Source: JALYXS01 sp051003795 (GTDB lineage Bacteria > Acidobacteriota > Terriglobia > Bryobacterales > Bryobacteraceae). Taken from it: 14,875 nucleotides of DNA. The stretch is taken from positions 1-14,875 of the forward strand of contig JBPCKZ010000015.1 in NCBI GenBank assembly GCA_051003795.1. The letters are read 5' to 3'. Within the stretch, counting starts at the first letter, position 1. The number at the start of each line of letters is the position of its first letter. Both the position numbers and the translations under genes were made by a program. A model generated the notes under the pieces. The model searched no databases. It worked only from the letters and a program-made list of their open reading frames with translations, and was not told where the DNA came from. Positions 1-8,664 of the stretch are shown piece after piece.

Positions 1-221
1 TCGGGAAAGTGAAGATTATCGCGCCAGGAAATCAGCAGGTGCTTGCCCGCTTCGTGCGATTCGCTCACGCGGGTTGCGGGCGTGCCGCGCGTGCCCATGT
101 CGCCCGCCGTGAGATCGAGAATGCCGGTGCGGTACCCCATCTCGGCCATCTTGAGCAGGGTGCCGCCGCATGTCTGTTCGACGTCGTCGGGATGGGCCGC
201 GATCGCGAGAACGTCCAGCAT
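1..221 (-). CDS. PIG-L/LmbE-family deacetylase, BshB1-like (N-terminal part only)
   Basis: The first 73 codons of a gene that runs off the left edge; family members are usually about 230-240 residues. The start MLDVLAIAAHPDDVE carries the AHPDD signature of zinc-dependent PIG-L deacetylases. By family knowledge His10 and Asp13 are zinc ligands and Asp12 the catalytic base. The stretches TCGGTLLKMAEMGYRTGILD and GDMGTRGTP resemble BshB1, which deacetylates GlcNAc-malate in bacillithiol synthesis, more than mycothiol or GPI deacetylases. The ATG directly abuts the stop codon of the rhomboid gene (TAAATG on the minus strand), so it is probably the last visible member of the murB operon and translationally coupled. 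The bacillithiol role is inferred from the N-terminus alone; a general LmbE sugar deacetylase is the alternative. Confidence 0.85.
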   Translation of the reverse strand, partial: MLDVLAIAAHPDDVEQTCGGTLLKMAEMGYRTGILDLTAGDMGTRGTPATRVSESHEAGKHLLISWRDNLHFP

Positions 222-890
222 TTACCAGTAGACCGGCCGCCCCCGGTACATGCGAGCCTGCGTTCCCAATGTTCTGACCAATATCATGCCCGCGATAAAT
301 CCGCCAATGTGTTCGAACCACGCGACGCCGCCTTCGGAAACATGCGAGTAGCCGACCGCGCCCACGCCATTGAAAAGCTGCGTGAAAAACCAGTAGCCAA
401 GCAGGATCATGGCGGGAATATCGGCGGTGGTGATGAAGATAAACAGAACGATCAGCGTGCGAATACGCGCGCGCGGAAACTGAAGCAGGTACGCGCCCAT
501 GACGCCCGCAATCGCGCCGCTCGCGCCCACCGTCGGAATGCGCGAGCCGGGGCTCAGAAATACTTGAGCGATCCCGGCGGCAACGCCGCACAACAGATAA
601 AAGATCAGGAATTTCCCATGTCCCATCGCGTCTTCCAGGCTGCGGCCAAATGCCCACAGGAAAATCATGTTGCCGATAATGTGCATCCATCCGCCATGCA
701 GAAACATCGCCGAAAGAAGCGTGAACGGGCGGAAATGGCCGGGTATCAGAGCGTAATAAGCGATGAAATAGTTGCGCGAGTAGTCGTCGAGGGAGGTTTC
801 AAACAGGAATACGACGACGTTCAGAATAATCAGCAGAACGGTGACGTAGCTTTGCGAATACCGGGGCTGATCGTCGCGCAGAGGAAACAT
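222..890 (-). CDS. Rhomboid family intramembrane serine protease
   Basis: A 222-residue membrane protein that should cleave transmembrane substrates within the bilayer. The rhomboid marks are all present. HGGWMHIIGNM (65-75) contains the conserved His and Asn74 that form the oxyanion pocket. VGASGAIAGVMGAYL (121-135) contains the nucleophile Ser124 in GASG. WFEHIGGFIAGM (191-202) contains the catalytic His194. Hydrophobic segments near 16-32, 55-82, 93-112, 122-137, 146-170 and 193-207 fit the basic six-helix bacterial form without an extra domain. The start follows the phosphoesterase gene by 5 bases and the stop abuts the deacetylase ATG, so it is inside the operon. The substrate is unknown; a secreted or membrane neighbour is possible but nothing in the sequence shows it. 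Confidence 0.95.
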   Translation of the reverse strand: MFPLRDDQPRYSQSYVTVLLIILNVVVFLFETSLDDYSRNYFIAYYALIPGHFRPFTLLSAMFLHGGWMHIIGNMIFLWAFGRSLEDAMGHGKFLIFYLLCGVAAGIAQVFLSPGSRIPTVGASGAIAGVMGAYLLQFPRARIRTLIVLFIFITTADIPAMILLGYWFFTQLFNGVGAVGYSHVSEGGVAWFEHIGGFIAGMILVRTLGTQARMYRGRPVYW

Positions 891-895
891 TTATT

Positions 896-3343
896 TCATC
901 GCGCGAAGTAGCTTCTGACCGGAGTGGGCGCCGGTGCGCTCCGGCCCCGGATGGCCGCCCATAGAATCTCATTCAACTCGTCGTCGTCGTTACGGTCTTC
1001 CCCGTCGAAATCCATTTTGGCGGAACGCGCGGCGGTTGCCGATGCGGCTGGGTTGCGATCGTCGAGCGCGATGCGCGGCTTCTCGGCGGCGTAGGGCGTA
1101 TTCACCGTCGTTGTATCGAACGCCGCGCCCATGGGCCGCGCGGCCGCGTCGAATTGCGTCATCGGACGCAACCCCAAAATAAACTCGATGGTCCGCAGCA
1201 TCGAAACCGTGTTGTACATGGAGCTATCGACCGCCCCGTGCTTCGCGTAGGGCGAAATCGCGAACGCGGGCGAGCGGTGCGAATCCACGTGATCGGGGCC
1301 GTTCTGCGCATCGTCTTCCACCACGAAAATGGCGGTGTCCTCCCAGAAGCGGCTCTTCGAAACCCCTTCGACCAGCATGCCGAGCGCGTAATCGTTATCG
1401 GCGACCGCGGATAGAGGGGCGATTTTTCCGGCCGCGGTTCCTGAAGTGTGATCGTTGCCCAAGCGCACGAAGCAGAGCCGGGGCATGTCGCCCTTGGCTT
1501 CGAAATCCGCGAGGTCCTTTAGAAACACTTTGGCGCGCTCAACGTCCGGATAGGCAAGATCGAAGCCGCGATAATTCGGATTCGTGACTTGCGAGAGAAT
1601 CGGGTCGCGCACGGAGTCGATCTGAATTCCGTCTTCCAGCGGCTTGACGCGGTTGTTTACGAAATAGCCGTAATTTCGCATCGAGATGCCGGCCGCGCGC
1701 GCGTTGGTCCAAAGATATCCGGCGGGCGGCAGCGCGGTTGGCTCCTGGCCTTCGTAGTCGTAAAGCTTGCGGCGGCTGGCGTAGCTATTCGGCCACATCT
1801 TCTGAACATAGTCGGCCGCGATGGCGGCGGTCGACCAGTTGTGCCCGTCCGCGCTGACATCTGAATTGACGTAGAAGTTATCGAGCAGCACGAATTCGCG
1901 CGCCAGCTTGTGTTCGTTCGGAGTGATTTGCTCGCCGAAAAGCACCAGCGAAGGATCGCCGTTGCCCGTCTTCACGTCGCCCATAACCTGGTCGTAGCTG
2001 CGGTTTTCCTTGACGATATAAATTACGTGTTTAATTTTCGAGAGGCTGGGAGGAACGGGCGCGTCGAGCTTGCTGTCGCGATAGGGAGAGTTGGCGAGCG
2101 TGGTTTCCGAATACTTGGCGAGATCGCTGTCGCTTGGCTGGTCGATGAACGAAATGCTGCCCGTCTGAATGCGCCCCACATATTCGAGCGCCGGCCCCCC
2201 GACGTGCGGCACGGTAGGTTTCCGCAGTGGATTCGGGCCGTTCGGATTGGGATACGAGCGAAGGCCGCGGCTATTCAAAACGACGATGCGCTTATCGGCG
2301 AGTTCGCGCACCGCGGTTGGATACCATCCGGTGGGAATGAACCCGAGGACGCCGCTATGGTCTGGCGAAACGTCGACCACCGCGATCGCATTTGCATCCG
2401 AGCACGCCACGTAAAGACGCTTGCCATCGGTGCTGAGGCCGAGCGCGCTGGGCGTCATGCCGACAGGCTGGCGCGGCGTCATCGCGAGATTGATCGTCTC
2501 CAGGCGGCGCATCTCGCTCGATTCTGGAACCGCAACCGAATAGATATTGTTGCTATTCGCGGCGGCAACGAACAGCCGTATTTGCGCATTGGCCGTTGGA
2601 ACCCACGCCATGTCCGTCGTATGCGGCCCGAGTCGCACGTTTCCCATGGACGAACCGCCTTCGGTCTGATAGCGGCTCACTACGCCATCGGTCCAGCTGG
2701 ATACGAAAAACGACTTGCCATCCGGGTGAAACAGAATCCGGTAAGGCCGGCGGCCCGTGGCGAAGCGCTCGATCACGCGTCCCGATTGCGGATTGATGAC
2801 AACCAGCGAATCGTGAAACAGGTCGGCGGCATAGATGAGCCGGCCGTCGGGCGTGACGGCGACGTCGCCAATGAAATCGCGATTCGTCCGCTTCGCTTCG
2901 GCCGCCACTGGAAACGTGCGCGTCGCTTGCAGCACGCCCGACTGGAACGAGAATTCGTAAACCGCGGCGCGCGAGCCTCCGCCCACGTAGACGAAATCGC
3001 CCTTGGGAGAGAACGCCAGGCCAAGCCACGCGTCGGGTACATTGGTGCGGCTAAGCTCGCGAGTGGACGCAATGTCGATCACGCTGATTGAAGGCGGATT
3101 GTAGCCGCCGTTGAGAATCAGCAGGAAGCGTCCGTCGCGAGAGACGGCCGAAGACATGGGCAGCGTATCGACTGGAACCTGCTTGCCGGCGGGCTGCAAG
3201 CGCCATCCGCTGTTCAGTAGAAATCCGCCCGAGGGCAGCGGGCCGACCTGCTCGCGCGGAGCGGGTTGGGAGATGAGGAGCGCCGCGGCAACGGCGCTTA
3301 GGAGCGCCAGCTTGCGAAAGTTGTGGCGGGTTATTAATTTCAT
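896..3343 (-). CDS. Secreted YncE-like beta-propeller / alkaline-phosphatase-type phosphoesterase
   Basis: An 815-residue two-domain protein. Residues 1-28 look like a Sec signal peptide (basic start, then a hydrophobic run around LALLSAVAAALLIS). Residues about 55-400 form a YVTN/YncE-type beta-propeller, with repeated blades such as SAVSRDGRFLLILNGG (65-80), VAVTPDGRLIYAADLF (161-176) and LGLSTDGKRLYVACSD (301-316). From about 437 a phosphoesterase-family domain begins with HVIYIVKENRSYDQVMGD (439-456), including the ENRSYD metal/nucleophile region. NDHTSG (630-635) and DHVDSHRSPAF (684-694) are further metal-site motifs of the family. The tail has an acidic stretch (778-790). It probably acts outside the cytoplasm on a phosphoester that cannot be told from sequence. 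Its ATG overlaps the nadE stop by four bases (ATGA), indicating coupling. Confidence 0.9.
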   Translation of the reverse strand: MKLITRHNFRKLALLSAVAAALLISQPAPREQVGPLPSGGFLLNSGWRLQPAGKQVPVDTLPMSSAVSRDGRFLLILNGGYNPPSISVIDIASTRELSRTNVPDAWLGLAFSPKGDFVYVGGGSRAAVYEFSFQSGVLQATRTFPVAAEAKRTNRDFIGDVAVTPDGRLIYAADLFHDSLVVINPQSGRVIERFATGRRPYRILFHPDGKSFFVSSWTDGVVSRYQTEGGSSMGNVRLGPHTTDMAWVPTANAQIRLFVAAANSNNIYSVAVPESSEMRRLETINLAMTPRQPVGMTPSALGLSTDGKRLYVACSDANAIAVVDVSPDHSGVLGFIPTGWYPTAVRELADKRIVVLNSRGLRSYPNPNGPNPLRKPTVPHVGGPALEYVGRIQTGSISFIDQPSDSDLAKYSETTLANSPYRDSKLDAPVPPSLSKIKHVIYIVKENRSYDQVMGDVKTGNGDPSLVLFGEQITPNEHKLAREFVLLDNFYVNSDVSADGHNWSTAAIAADYVQKMWPNSYASRRKLYDYEGQEPTALPPAGYLWTNARAAGISMRNYGYFVNNRVKPLEDGIQIDSVRDPILSQVTNPNYRGFDLAYPDVERAKVFLKDLADFEAKGDMPRLCFVRLGNDHTSGTAAGKIAPLSAVADNDYALGMLVEGVSKSRFWEDTAIFVVEDDAQNGPDHVDSHRSPAFAISPYAKHGAVDSSMYNTVSMLRTIEFILGLRPMTQFDAAARPMGAAFDTTTVNTPYAAEKPRIALDDRNPAASATAARSAKMDFDGEDRNDDDELNEILWAAIRGRSAPAPTPVRSYFAR

Positions 3344-4989
3344 TCGGTGTATTTTTGGGCGATGGGAAAGCGGCGGCCGATGCCGAACGCTTTGCTGGTG
3401 ACCTTCAGGCCGGGTGCGGCCTGCTGGCGTTTGTACTCATTGCGGTCCACCTTCCTGGCGACCTCGGCAACCAGCGCGAGCGGCAGGCCAAGAGATTCGG
3501 CGATCTCGCCCGGCGTTCGGTACTCTTCGACGTAATCGCGCAAGATCGCATCGAGCACGTTGTATTCGGGCAATGAATCGGTATCTTTCTGATCGGGACG
3601 AAGCTCCGCGGAAGGCGGCTTTTCAAAAACCGATTCCGGAATCGCGCCGGGATGCCGCTGGTTCGCGATCCGCGAAAGCGAATACACCATGGTCTTCGGC
3701 ACGTCGCTGATCACCGCGAGACCTCCGCACATATCGCCGTAGAGGGTGCAGTAGCCGACAGCGATTTCGCTCTTATTGCCGGTGGTCAGAACCAACGCGC
3801 CCCGCTTGTTCGAGAGCGCCATCAACGTCGCGCCGCGCAATCGCGATTGCAAATTCTCTTCCGCGACATCTTCGGGCGCGCCCGCGAACAGCGGCTCCAG
3901 CATTTCGCGGAATTCCCGGTAAACCGGATTGATCGACGCCAGTTCGAAGCGGATGCCGAGATTTTTCGCAAGCGCGCGCGCATCGGCCACGCTGCCTTCG
4001 GACGAGTACGGGCCGGGCATCCCCACTCCCATCACGTTTTCGCTCCCGATGGCATCCACGGCAATCGCGGCGGTCAGAGAAGAATCGATGCCACCGCTCA
4101 GCCCGATGAGCACGCGCTCGAATCCGCACTTACGAATGTAATCGCGCGTGCCCAGGACTAGCGCTTCGAAGACGGCTTCGCACTCGTCGGGAAGGTTCGA
4201 GTGGCAGTCGCCCTTGCCGCTTACCGTATCCACCACGATCAAATCTTCCTGGAACGACGCGGCATCGGCCAGCATCCGGCCTTCGGCATTCATGGCGAAG
4301 CTGGAACCGTCGAAAACAAGTTGGTCGTTCCCGCCAACCTGATTGACGGCTACGACGGGCACTTTGTGACGGCGGGCCGCGGCCGCGAAAAGTTCGTGCC
4401 GCAGCGCGCGCTTGCCCATGTGGTAAGGCGACGCGTTGATGCTGATTAGAATATTTCCGCCTTGCGCGATCAATTCTTCGACCGGATCGCGCGAGTAGAG
4501 CCGCCGTTCCCAAAACTGCTTATCGTTCCAGGCATCCTCGCACACCGCGACGGCCAGGCGATTCTCGCGCATGGGCCAGATCGTCTGGTTCTCGCCGGGA
4601 ACAAAGTAACGCGCTTCGTCGAACACGTCGTAGGTGGGTAGCAGAATTTTAGTCTGGCGGAATAACACTTCGCCGCGTCGAAGCAGCGCCGCGCTGTTAG
4701 TAGCGCGCTTGCCCGCGGATGCGTGGGAACGGCCCACGTATCCGGCTACGATTCCGAGCGGAAGCCCGGCGGTTTCCGCCGCCAGCCGCTGCAAGTACTC
4801 TTCGGAATGCGCCAGAAAGCTCGGCTTTTCAACGAGGTCGCGAGGAGGATAACCGGTAACGGATAGCTCGGGGAAAACGATCAATTCCGCGCCGCGTTCA
4901 GAGGCTTTGCGCGCGAAGCGGACCATCTTCCCAACATTGCCGGCAAGGTCGCCCACGGTGGTGTCGATCTGCCCGAGGGCAATACGCAT
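3340..4989 (-). CDS. nadE: Glutamine-dependent NAD+ synthetase
   Basis: A 549-residue enzyme making NAD+ from deamido-NAD+, ATP and glutamine, the last step of NAD synthesis, in the cytoplasm. The N-terminal nitrilase-like glutaminase (about 1-265) shows the Glu-Lys-Cys triad: Glu41 in FPELSVTGYPPRDL, Lys114 in RQTKILLPTYDVFDE and Cys150 in VAVCEDAWND. The C-terminal synthetase (about 270-549) has the ATP-pyrophosphatase loop SGGIDSS (298-304), GVGMPGPYSSEGS (321-333) and TTGNKSEIAVGY (402-413). Length and domain order match the long, glutamine-using form of the family. It follows murB by 29 bases and overlaps the next gene by four. No clear Shine-Dalgarno precedes the ATG at 4989; an ATG ten bases upstream is in another frame. 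Confidence 0.97.
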   Translation of the reverse strand: MRIALGQIDTTVGDLAGNVGKMVRFARKASERGAELIVFPELSVTGYPPRDLVEKPSFLAHSEEYLQRLAAETAGLPLGIVAGYVGRSHASAGKRATNSAALLRRGEVLFRQTKILLPTYDVFDEARYFVPGENQTIWPMRENRLAVAVCEDAWNDKQFWERRLYSRDPVEELIAQGGNILISINASPYHMGKRALRHELFAAAARRHKVPVVAVNQVGGNDQLVFDGSSFAMNAEGRMLADAASFQEDLIVVDTVSGKGDCHSNLPDECEAVFEALVLGTRDYIRKCGFERVLIGLSGGIDSSLTAAIAVDAIGSENVMGVGMPGPYSSEGSVADARALAKNLGIRFELASINPVYREFREMLEPLFAGAPEDVAEENLQSRLRGATLMALSNKRGALVLTTGNKSEIAVGYCTLYGDMCGGLAVISDVPKTMVYSLSRIANQRHPGAIPESVFEKPPSAELRPDQKDTDSLPEYNVLDAILRDYVEEYRTPGEIAESLGLPLALVAEVARKVDRNEYKRQQAAPGLKVTSKAFGIGRRFPIAQKYTE

Positions 4990-5018
4990 GAAGCTTCATT
5001 GTAACGGGGGGCGGACCG

Positions 5019-5984
5019 CTAAAATCCCACGTACTGAACTTCTTCTTCAAGCGCAATATCGAACTCGTCCCGCACGCGCCGTTTCAATTCGCCGATGATC
5101 GCCCGCAGATCCTTCGCCGTCCCGTTACCCGCGTTGTAGATCAGGTTGGCATGATACGCCGCGACATGTATATCTCCCGATTGCATTCCCTTCGCATGCA
5201 CTTGCTCCAGAAAGTAAGCCGAGGGAACTTTGCCTTCCCGAATCACTTTCGGCGGAATGTTCGCGACTACCGCCGCGGGCAATTCGCGGATCAGATAGTT
5301 TTTGAAAATGCTTCCGGCGCATTTCATCGTTGGGGGATATTTTTCGTTGCGAATTTTCAAGATCCCGTCCGCGATTTCGCGCAGTTCATCCGTTCCGGCG
5401 AATTCGAGTCGTAGATCCGTCGAAAAAATAATCCAATCTTTGTGGCGTTTAAAAATGCTCTCGCGATATTCGAACCGGCACTCCCCGGCGCTGAACACGC
5501 GTTCGCGCTCCCCATCGTAAAAGCGCACGGAATGCACGCGCTCGGAAATCGAATGCCCATAAGCTCCGGCGTTCCCGTAAATCGCCGCGCCTACCGAGCC
5601 GGGAATGCCGGTCATCGTCTGCATTCCTTTTAAGCCGTTGCCGATGGTGAAATCGACAAGATCCTGCAACACGGCCCCGGCGTCGGCCCGCACGAGCGGG
5701 CCATGCGCCTCGATTTCGCGCGCCGCAAACTTCAGCACGATTCCGCGAAAACCATCGTCGGAAACGATCAGGTTCGTTCCCCCGCCGATCACAACGAAAT
5801 CGAGCCCGCTCGTCCGCGCGACGGTTAGTGCCGCGATAAACGACACCGCGTCGGCGGTTTCCACATAGATGTCGGCGGGTCCACCGATTCCGAAGCGCGT
5901 GTATTCGGAAAGCGGTGCGTTGGTTAAAACTTTGAGATTTGGAATCGCGGCGAGGCGCCCCAAGGCCTCTTCGCTCGTGTCCAT
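5019..5984 (-). CDS. murB: UDP-N-acetylenolpyruvoylglucosamine reductase
   Basis: A 321-residue FAD enzyme that reduces UDP-GlcNAc-enolpyruvate to UDP-MurNAc with NADPH in cytoplasmic peptidoglycan precursor synthesis. Visible marks: TRFGIGGPADIYVE (29-42); FAD-binding VIGGGTNLIVSDDGF (65-79); TGIPGSVGAAIYGNAGAYG (125-143); FEYRES (171-176), with the active-site Arg; KCAGSIFKNY (221-230), whose Ser225 corresponds to the proton-donating Ser/Cys; YHANLIYNAGNGTAKDL (277-293); and LEEEV (312-316) near the C-terminal catalytic Glu. The shorter form with YHAN resembles the type II class. It is the first gene of the leftward operon. The ATG at 5984 lies 7 bases after a perfect TATAAT, so the transcript may have no leader. 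Only 21 bases separate it from the divergent BACON gene. Confidence 0.96.
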   Translation of the reverse strand: MDTSEEALGRLAAIPNLKVLTNAPLSEYTRFGIGGPADIYVETADAVSFIAALTVARTSGLDFVVIGGGTNLIVSDDGFRGIVLKFAAREIEAHGPLVRADAGAVLQDLVDFTIGNGLKGMQTMTGIPGSVGAAIYGNAGAYGHSISERVHSVRFYDGERERVFSAGECRFEYRESIFKRHKDWIIFSTDLRLEFAGTDELREIADGILKIRNEKYPPTMKCAGSIFKNYLIRELPAAVVANIPPKVIREGKVPSAYFLEQVHAKGMQSGDIHVAAYHANLIYNAGNGTAKDLRAIIGELKRRVRDEFDIALEEEVQYVGF

Positions 5985-6000
5985 TTATACGATTATAGAT
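5985..6000. promoter_or_regulatory. Divergent -10 elements between murB and the BACON gene
   Basis: Reading leftward, a perfect TATAAT occupies 5997-5992, and the murB ATG begins 7 bases later at 5984. Reading rightward, TATAGA (5994-5999) ends 6 bases before the ATG at 6006. The two boxes overlap inside a 21-base gap. Neither has a recognisable TTGACA at the usual distance. If used, both transcripts would start at or almost at their start codons. The murB element is the better supported; the rightward one is weak. Confidence 0.45.
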
Positions 6001-6005
6001 TGAGC

Positions 6006-7563
6006 ATGTATGGTTATATCATCGCTCTCCTGCTTCCTTTGGCGGCGTTTGGCGCGGGCAACTGCACTTTCACCCTAGCCCCGGACTCCGCTTCCATTCC
6101 GGCGCTGGGCGGCGCGGGGCAATTCAGTCTCTCCGCGGGCTCGAGCGACTGCACGCGGACGGCGCTGATGCCGCCGCGTGTAATTTCGTCTTGACGCCTC
6201 CAAGCCAGAGCGTCCCCGTAAACGGTGGAGCTTTCACGATCAAGATCGCGACATCGTGCACTTGGACGGCGATCGCCGGCGATCCGTGGATCGCGGTCGC
6301 GCAGCCCACCGCCGCTACCGGCAGTGGCAGCGTGTCGTTTACCGTCGGAGCAAATCCAGGCACCGCTACCCGCAGTGGCTCGATTGCGATCGGCTCCGCC
6401 ATCTTCCCGGTGTCCCAAGCCGGCGCAGGCTGCACGATCGCACTGGCGTCCGCAGGCGCCACCGTGCCGGCGACCGCGCAGAATGGCAGTTTCACCGTCG
6501 CCGTGAATGCCGGATGCACGATCGGAGCGCTGCCCGATGTTCCGTGGATCGTGGCCATGGTGAACGGAAGCACGGTAGCGTATTCGGTATCCGCCAACCC
6601 ATCGGGGCAATCGCGCTCGGGAAACATTCTCGTCGGGAGCCAGAAGTTCACGATCACGCAGGCGGGCGCGGCCTGCGCGTTCATCGTTTCCCCCGAAACG
6701 ATAGCGATTCCAGCCAGCGGCGGGCACGGGGAAGATCGATATCGCCACGGCCGACGGCTGCGCTTGGAGCCTGCAGAACAAGACCGCTTTCGTGGTGAAC
6801 ATTGCCCCGACTTCCGGAACCGGATCGAGTTCGGTCACCTTCAGGCGTACGGATCTTTCCCCTGGGCGTTGTGAATGGCGCAAGCTTCTCCGGCGATTCG
6901 GTCGCCCCGGGGGAAATATTGTCGATTTTCGGTTCGGGTCTCGGTCCCGCGGCACCCGTTTCTCCGCAACGCACGCCCGATGGGCAGTTCTTCACCGCTT
7001 CGCTTGCCGGAACGCGCGTGCTTTTCGACGGAGTACCCGCGCCGATGATCTTGGCCTCCGCCGGCCAAGTTAGCGCGATCGCCCCATATGGGTTGGCCGG
7101 AAGTTCGGCCACGCAAATCCGCGTCGAATACCAGGGCAATACCTCCGATCCGTTCCCCCTGCCCGTAGTGTCTTCCGCGCCTGCGATATTCACAGTAGCG
7201 GCGACCCGAAAAGGTCAGGGTGCCATTCTTAATCGTGATTTCAGTCCAAACGGGCCTTCCAATCCCGCCGCCCCCGGGTCCATCGTGATGATCTACGCGA
7301 CGGGAGAGGGCCAGACCGATCCGCCCGGCGCGGACGGCAAGCTGACGAACGATGTCCTACCCCGCCCACTGCAGGCCGTCGGCGTTCAGATCGGCGGCGT
7401 CGATGCCGATGTGCTCTACGCGGGCGGCGCTCCCGGACTGGTTGCCGGCCTACTGCAAGTGAATGTGCGCGTGCCGGCGGGAATCTCGGACCCCGCCGCG
7501 CCGGTTCTTTTGCGAATCGGCGGCGCGGCTGGCCCCGTCGGCGCGACCCTCGCCGTACAGTAG
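6006..7563 (+). pseudogene. BACON-repeat protein with Solibacter-type C-terminal domain, frame-disrupted
   Basis: A secreted or surface protein gene split over three frames. An ATG at 6006 starts a signal peptide (MYGYIIALLLPLAAFGAGNC) and the first part of a BACON-like unit. After about 6160 the homologous reading shifts frame, entering at ACNFVLTPPSQSVPV (from 6176). Two complete units follow (about 6179-6428 and 6431-6670), each opening with Cys and ending in a VSQAGA/TITQAGA-like strand. A fourth unit shifts at 6722-6724, where one extra G in GGCGGGC changes SGGTGKIDIA into SGGHGED, and it breaks off near 6840. The rest (about 6845-7563) reads in another frame as the TIGR03437-like domain (VVNGASFSGDSVAPGEILSIFGSGLGP; LVAGLLQVNVRVPAG). 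Parts of units one and four appear to be missing, so decay or misassembly of repeats is likelier than one sequencing error. Confidence 0.75.
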
Positions 7564-7569
7564 AGGTTC

Positions 7570-8664
7570 ATGCCGGATATCACGATCGATTCGCGCGCGC
7601 TGGCGAATTTTTGTCAGGCGATTCTTTGCAAGGCCGGGGTTCCCGGCGCAATCGCCGCGCTGACCGCGGAATCTCTCGTCGCAGCCAACCTGCGCGGAGT
7701 GGATTCGCATGGCGTTCAGTTGCTTCCTTACTACGTCAAGCAGATTCTCGGGGGCGACCTGAATCCCGCGGCCACCGGCCGCGTACTGTCGGAAAACGGT
7801 TGTTGCCTTTTGTACGACGGCGAGAATGGCATCGGCCAGGGCGTTGCGGATATTTGCCGCCAACATGCCGCGCGCCTCGCAAAAGCGCATGGGATCGGGA
7901 TGGTTGTGGCGCGCGAGTCCAATCACTTCGGGGCATGCGCGTATTGGGCGCGCCGGATTTCGGCTGAGGGGCAGATCGGTATCGTGTTCTGCAACGCATC
8001 GCCGATGGTCCCGCCGTGGCAGGCGAAAGAGCCGCGCATGGGAACCAACCCAATCTGCATGTCGGTACCCGGAACCGGCGAGCCTGCCTGGCTGCTGGAC
8101 ATGGCCACGACCACCGTTGCGGCGAACAAGATTTACAAGGCCGGAGTGAATGGGCAGCCTACCATCCCGTCCGGCTGGGCGATGGATTCCGATGGCGTCC
8201 CGACCACCGATACGCAAAAGGCGCTGCATGGCTTAGTGGCGTCGCTCGGCGGCTACAAGGGCAGCGGGCTCGCCATGATGGTCGAAATTCTATGCGCGGT
8301 GTTGAGCGGCGGCGCGATGAGCACCGAGCTGGGCGGCATCCGCATCCGCGGGCAGGCGATGCGCGTCAGCCAAACGTTTCTGGCGATTGACGTCCAGCGG
8401 TTTATGCCGCTCGAGGATTTTGACGCGCGCATGCGGACCCTGGTCCGCATGATCAAATCGGCCGCGCCCGCCAGCGGTTACGATGAGGTTCTGATTGCGG
8501 GCGAGCCGGAAGACCGGAGCGAAGCGGAGCGTGCGCGAAGCGGCATCCCCATCCCTGAAGGATCGTGGCGGACTTTGCTCGATGCCGCGGCGCGGCTGGG
8601 CGTGGAAGCGCGCGTGGAACTTATTTCTTCCAGTTCCGCGACTCCGCCATCAAATACCACTTAG
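7570..8664 (+). CDS. Ldh-family (LDH2/malate/ureidoglycolate-type) NAD(P)-dependent oxidoreductase
   Basis: A 364-residue member of the LDH2/MDHG family, which includes L-lactate, malate, ureidoglycolate and sulfolactate dehydrogenases unrelated to classical Rossmann-fold LDH. Family marks in order: NLRGVDSHGVQ (40-50) with the presumed catalytic His47; ARESNHFGACAYWA (114-127); EPRMGTNPICMSVPG (154-168); LLDMATT (175-181); SGWAMDSDGVPTTD (201-214); and GGYKGSGLAMMVEIL (227-241). Length is normal. The substrate cannot be deduced. The ATG is 6 bases after the BACON gene stop, with GAGG at 7563-7566. The last 44 bases (tail ISSSSATPPSNTT) run antisense into the 3' end of the redoxin gene, so the C-terminal dozen residues are unlikely to be conserved. 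Its place in metabolism is not clear from neighbours. Confidence 0.9.
   Translation: MPDITIDSRALANFCQAILCKAGVPGAIAALTAESLVAANLRGVDSHGVQLLPYYVKQILGGDLNPAATGRVLSENGCCLLYDGENGIGQGVADICRQHAARLAKAHGIGMVVARESNHFGACAYWARRISAEGQIGIVFCNASPMVPPWQAKEPRMGTNPICMSVPGTGEPAWLLDMATTTVAANKIYKAGVNGQPTIPSGWAMDSDGVPTTDTQKALHGLVASLGGYKGSGLAMMVEILCAVLSGGAMSTELGGIRIRGQAMRVSQTFLAIDVQRFMPLEDFDARMRTLVRMIKSAAPASGYDEVLIAGEPEDRSEAERARSGIPIPEGSWRTLLDAAARLGVEARVELISSSSATPPSNTT

Noticed and set aside
9..911. Plus-strand open frame of 300 codons
   Set aside because: Lies opposite the rhomboid and deacetylase genes, which have catalytic motifs; composition is that of an antisense frame.
1910..3091. Long open frame (393 codons) on the plus strand
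   Set aside because: Antisense to the phosphoesterase gene, whose protein has clear domains. The plus-strand product is Arg/His-rich with no recognisable motif, as expected of a GC-rich shadow frame.
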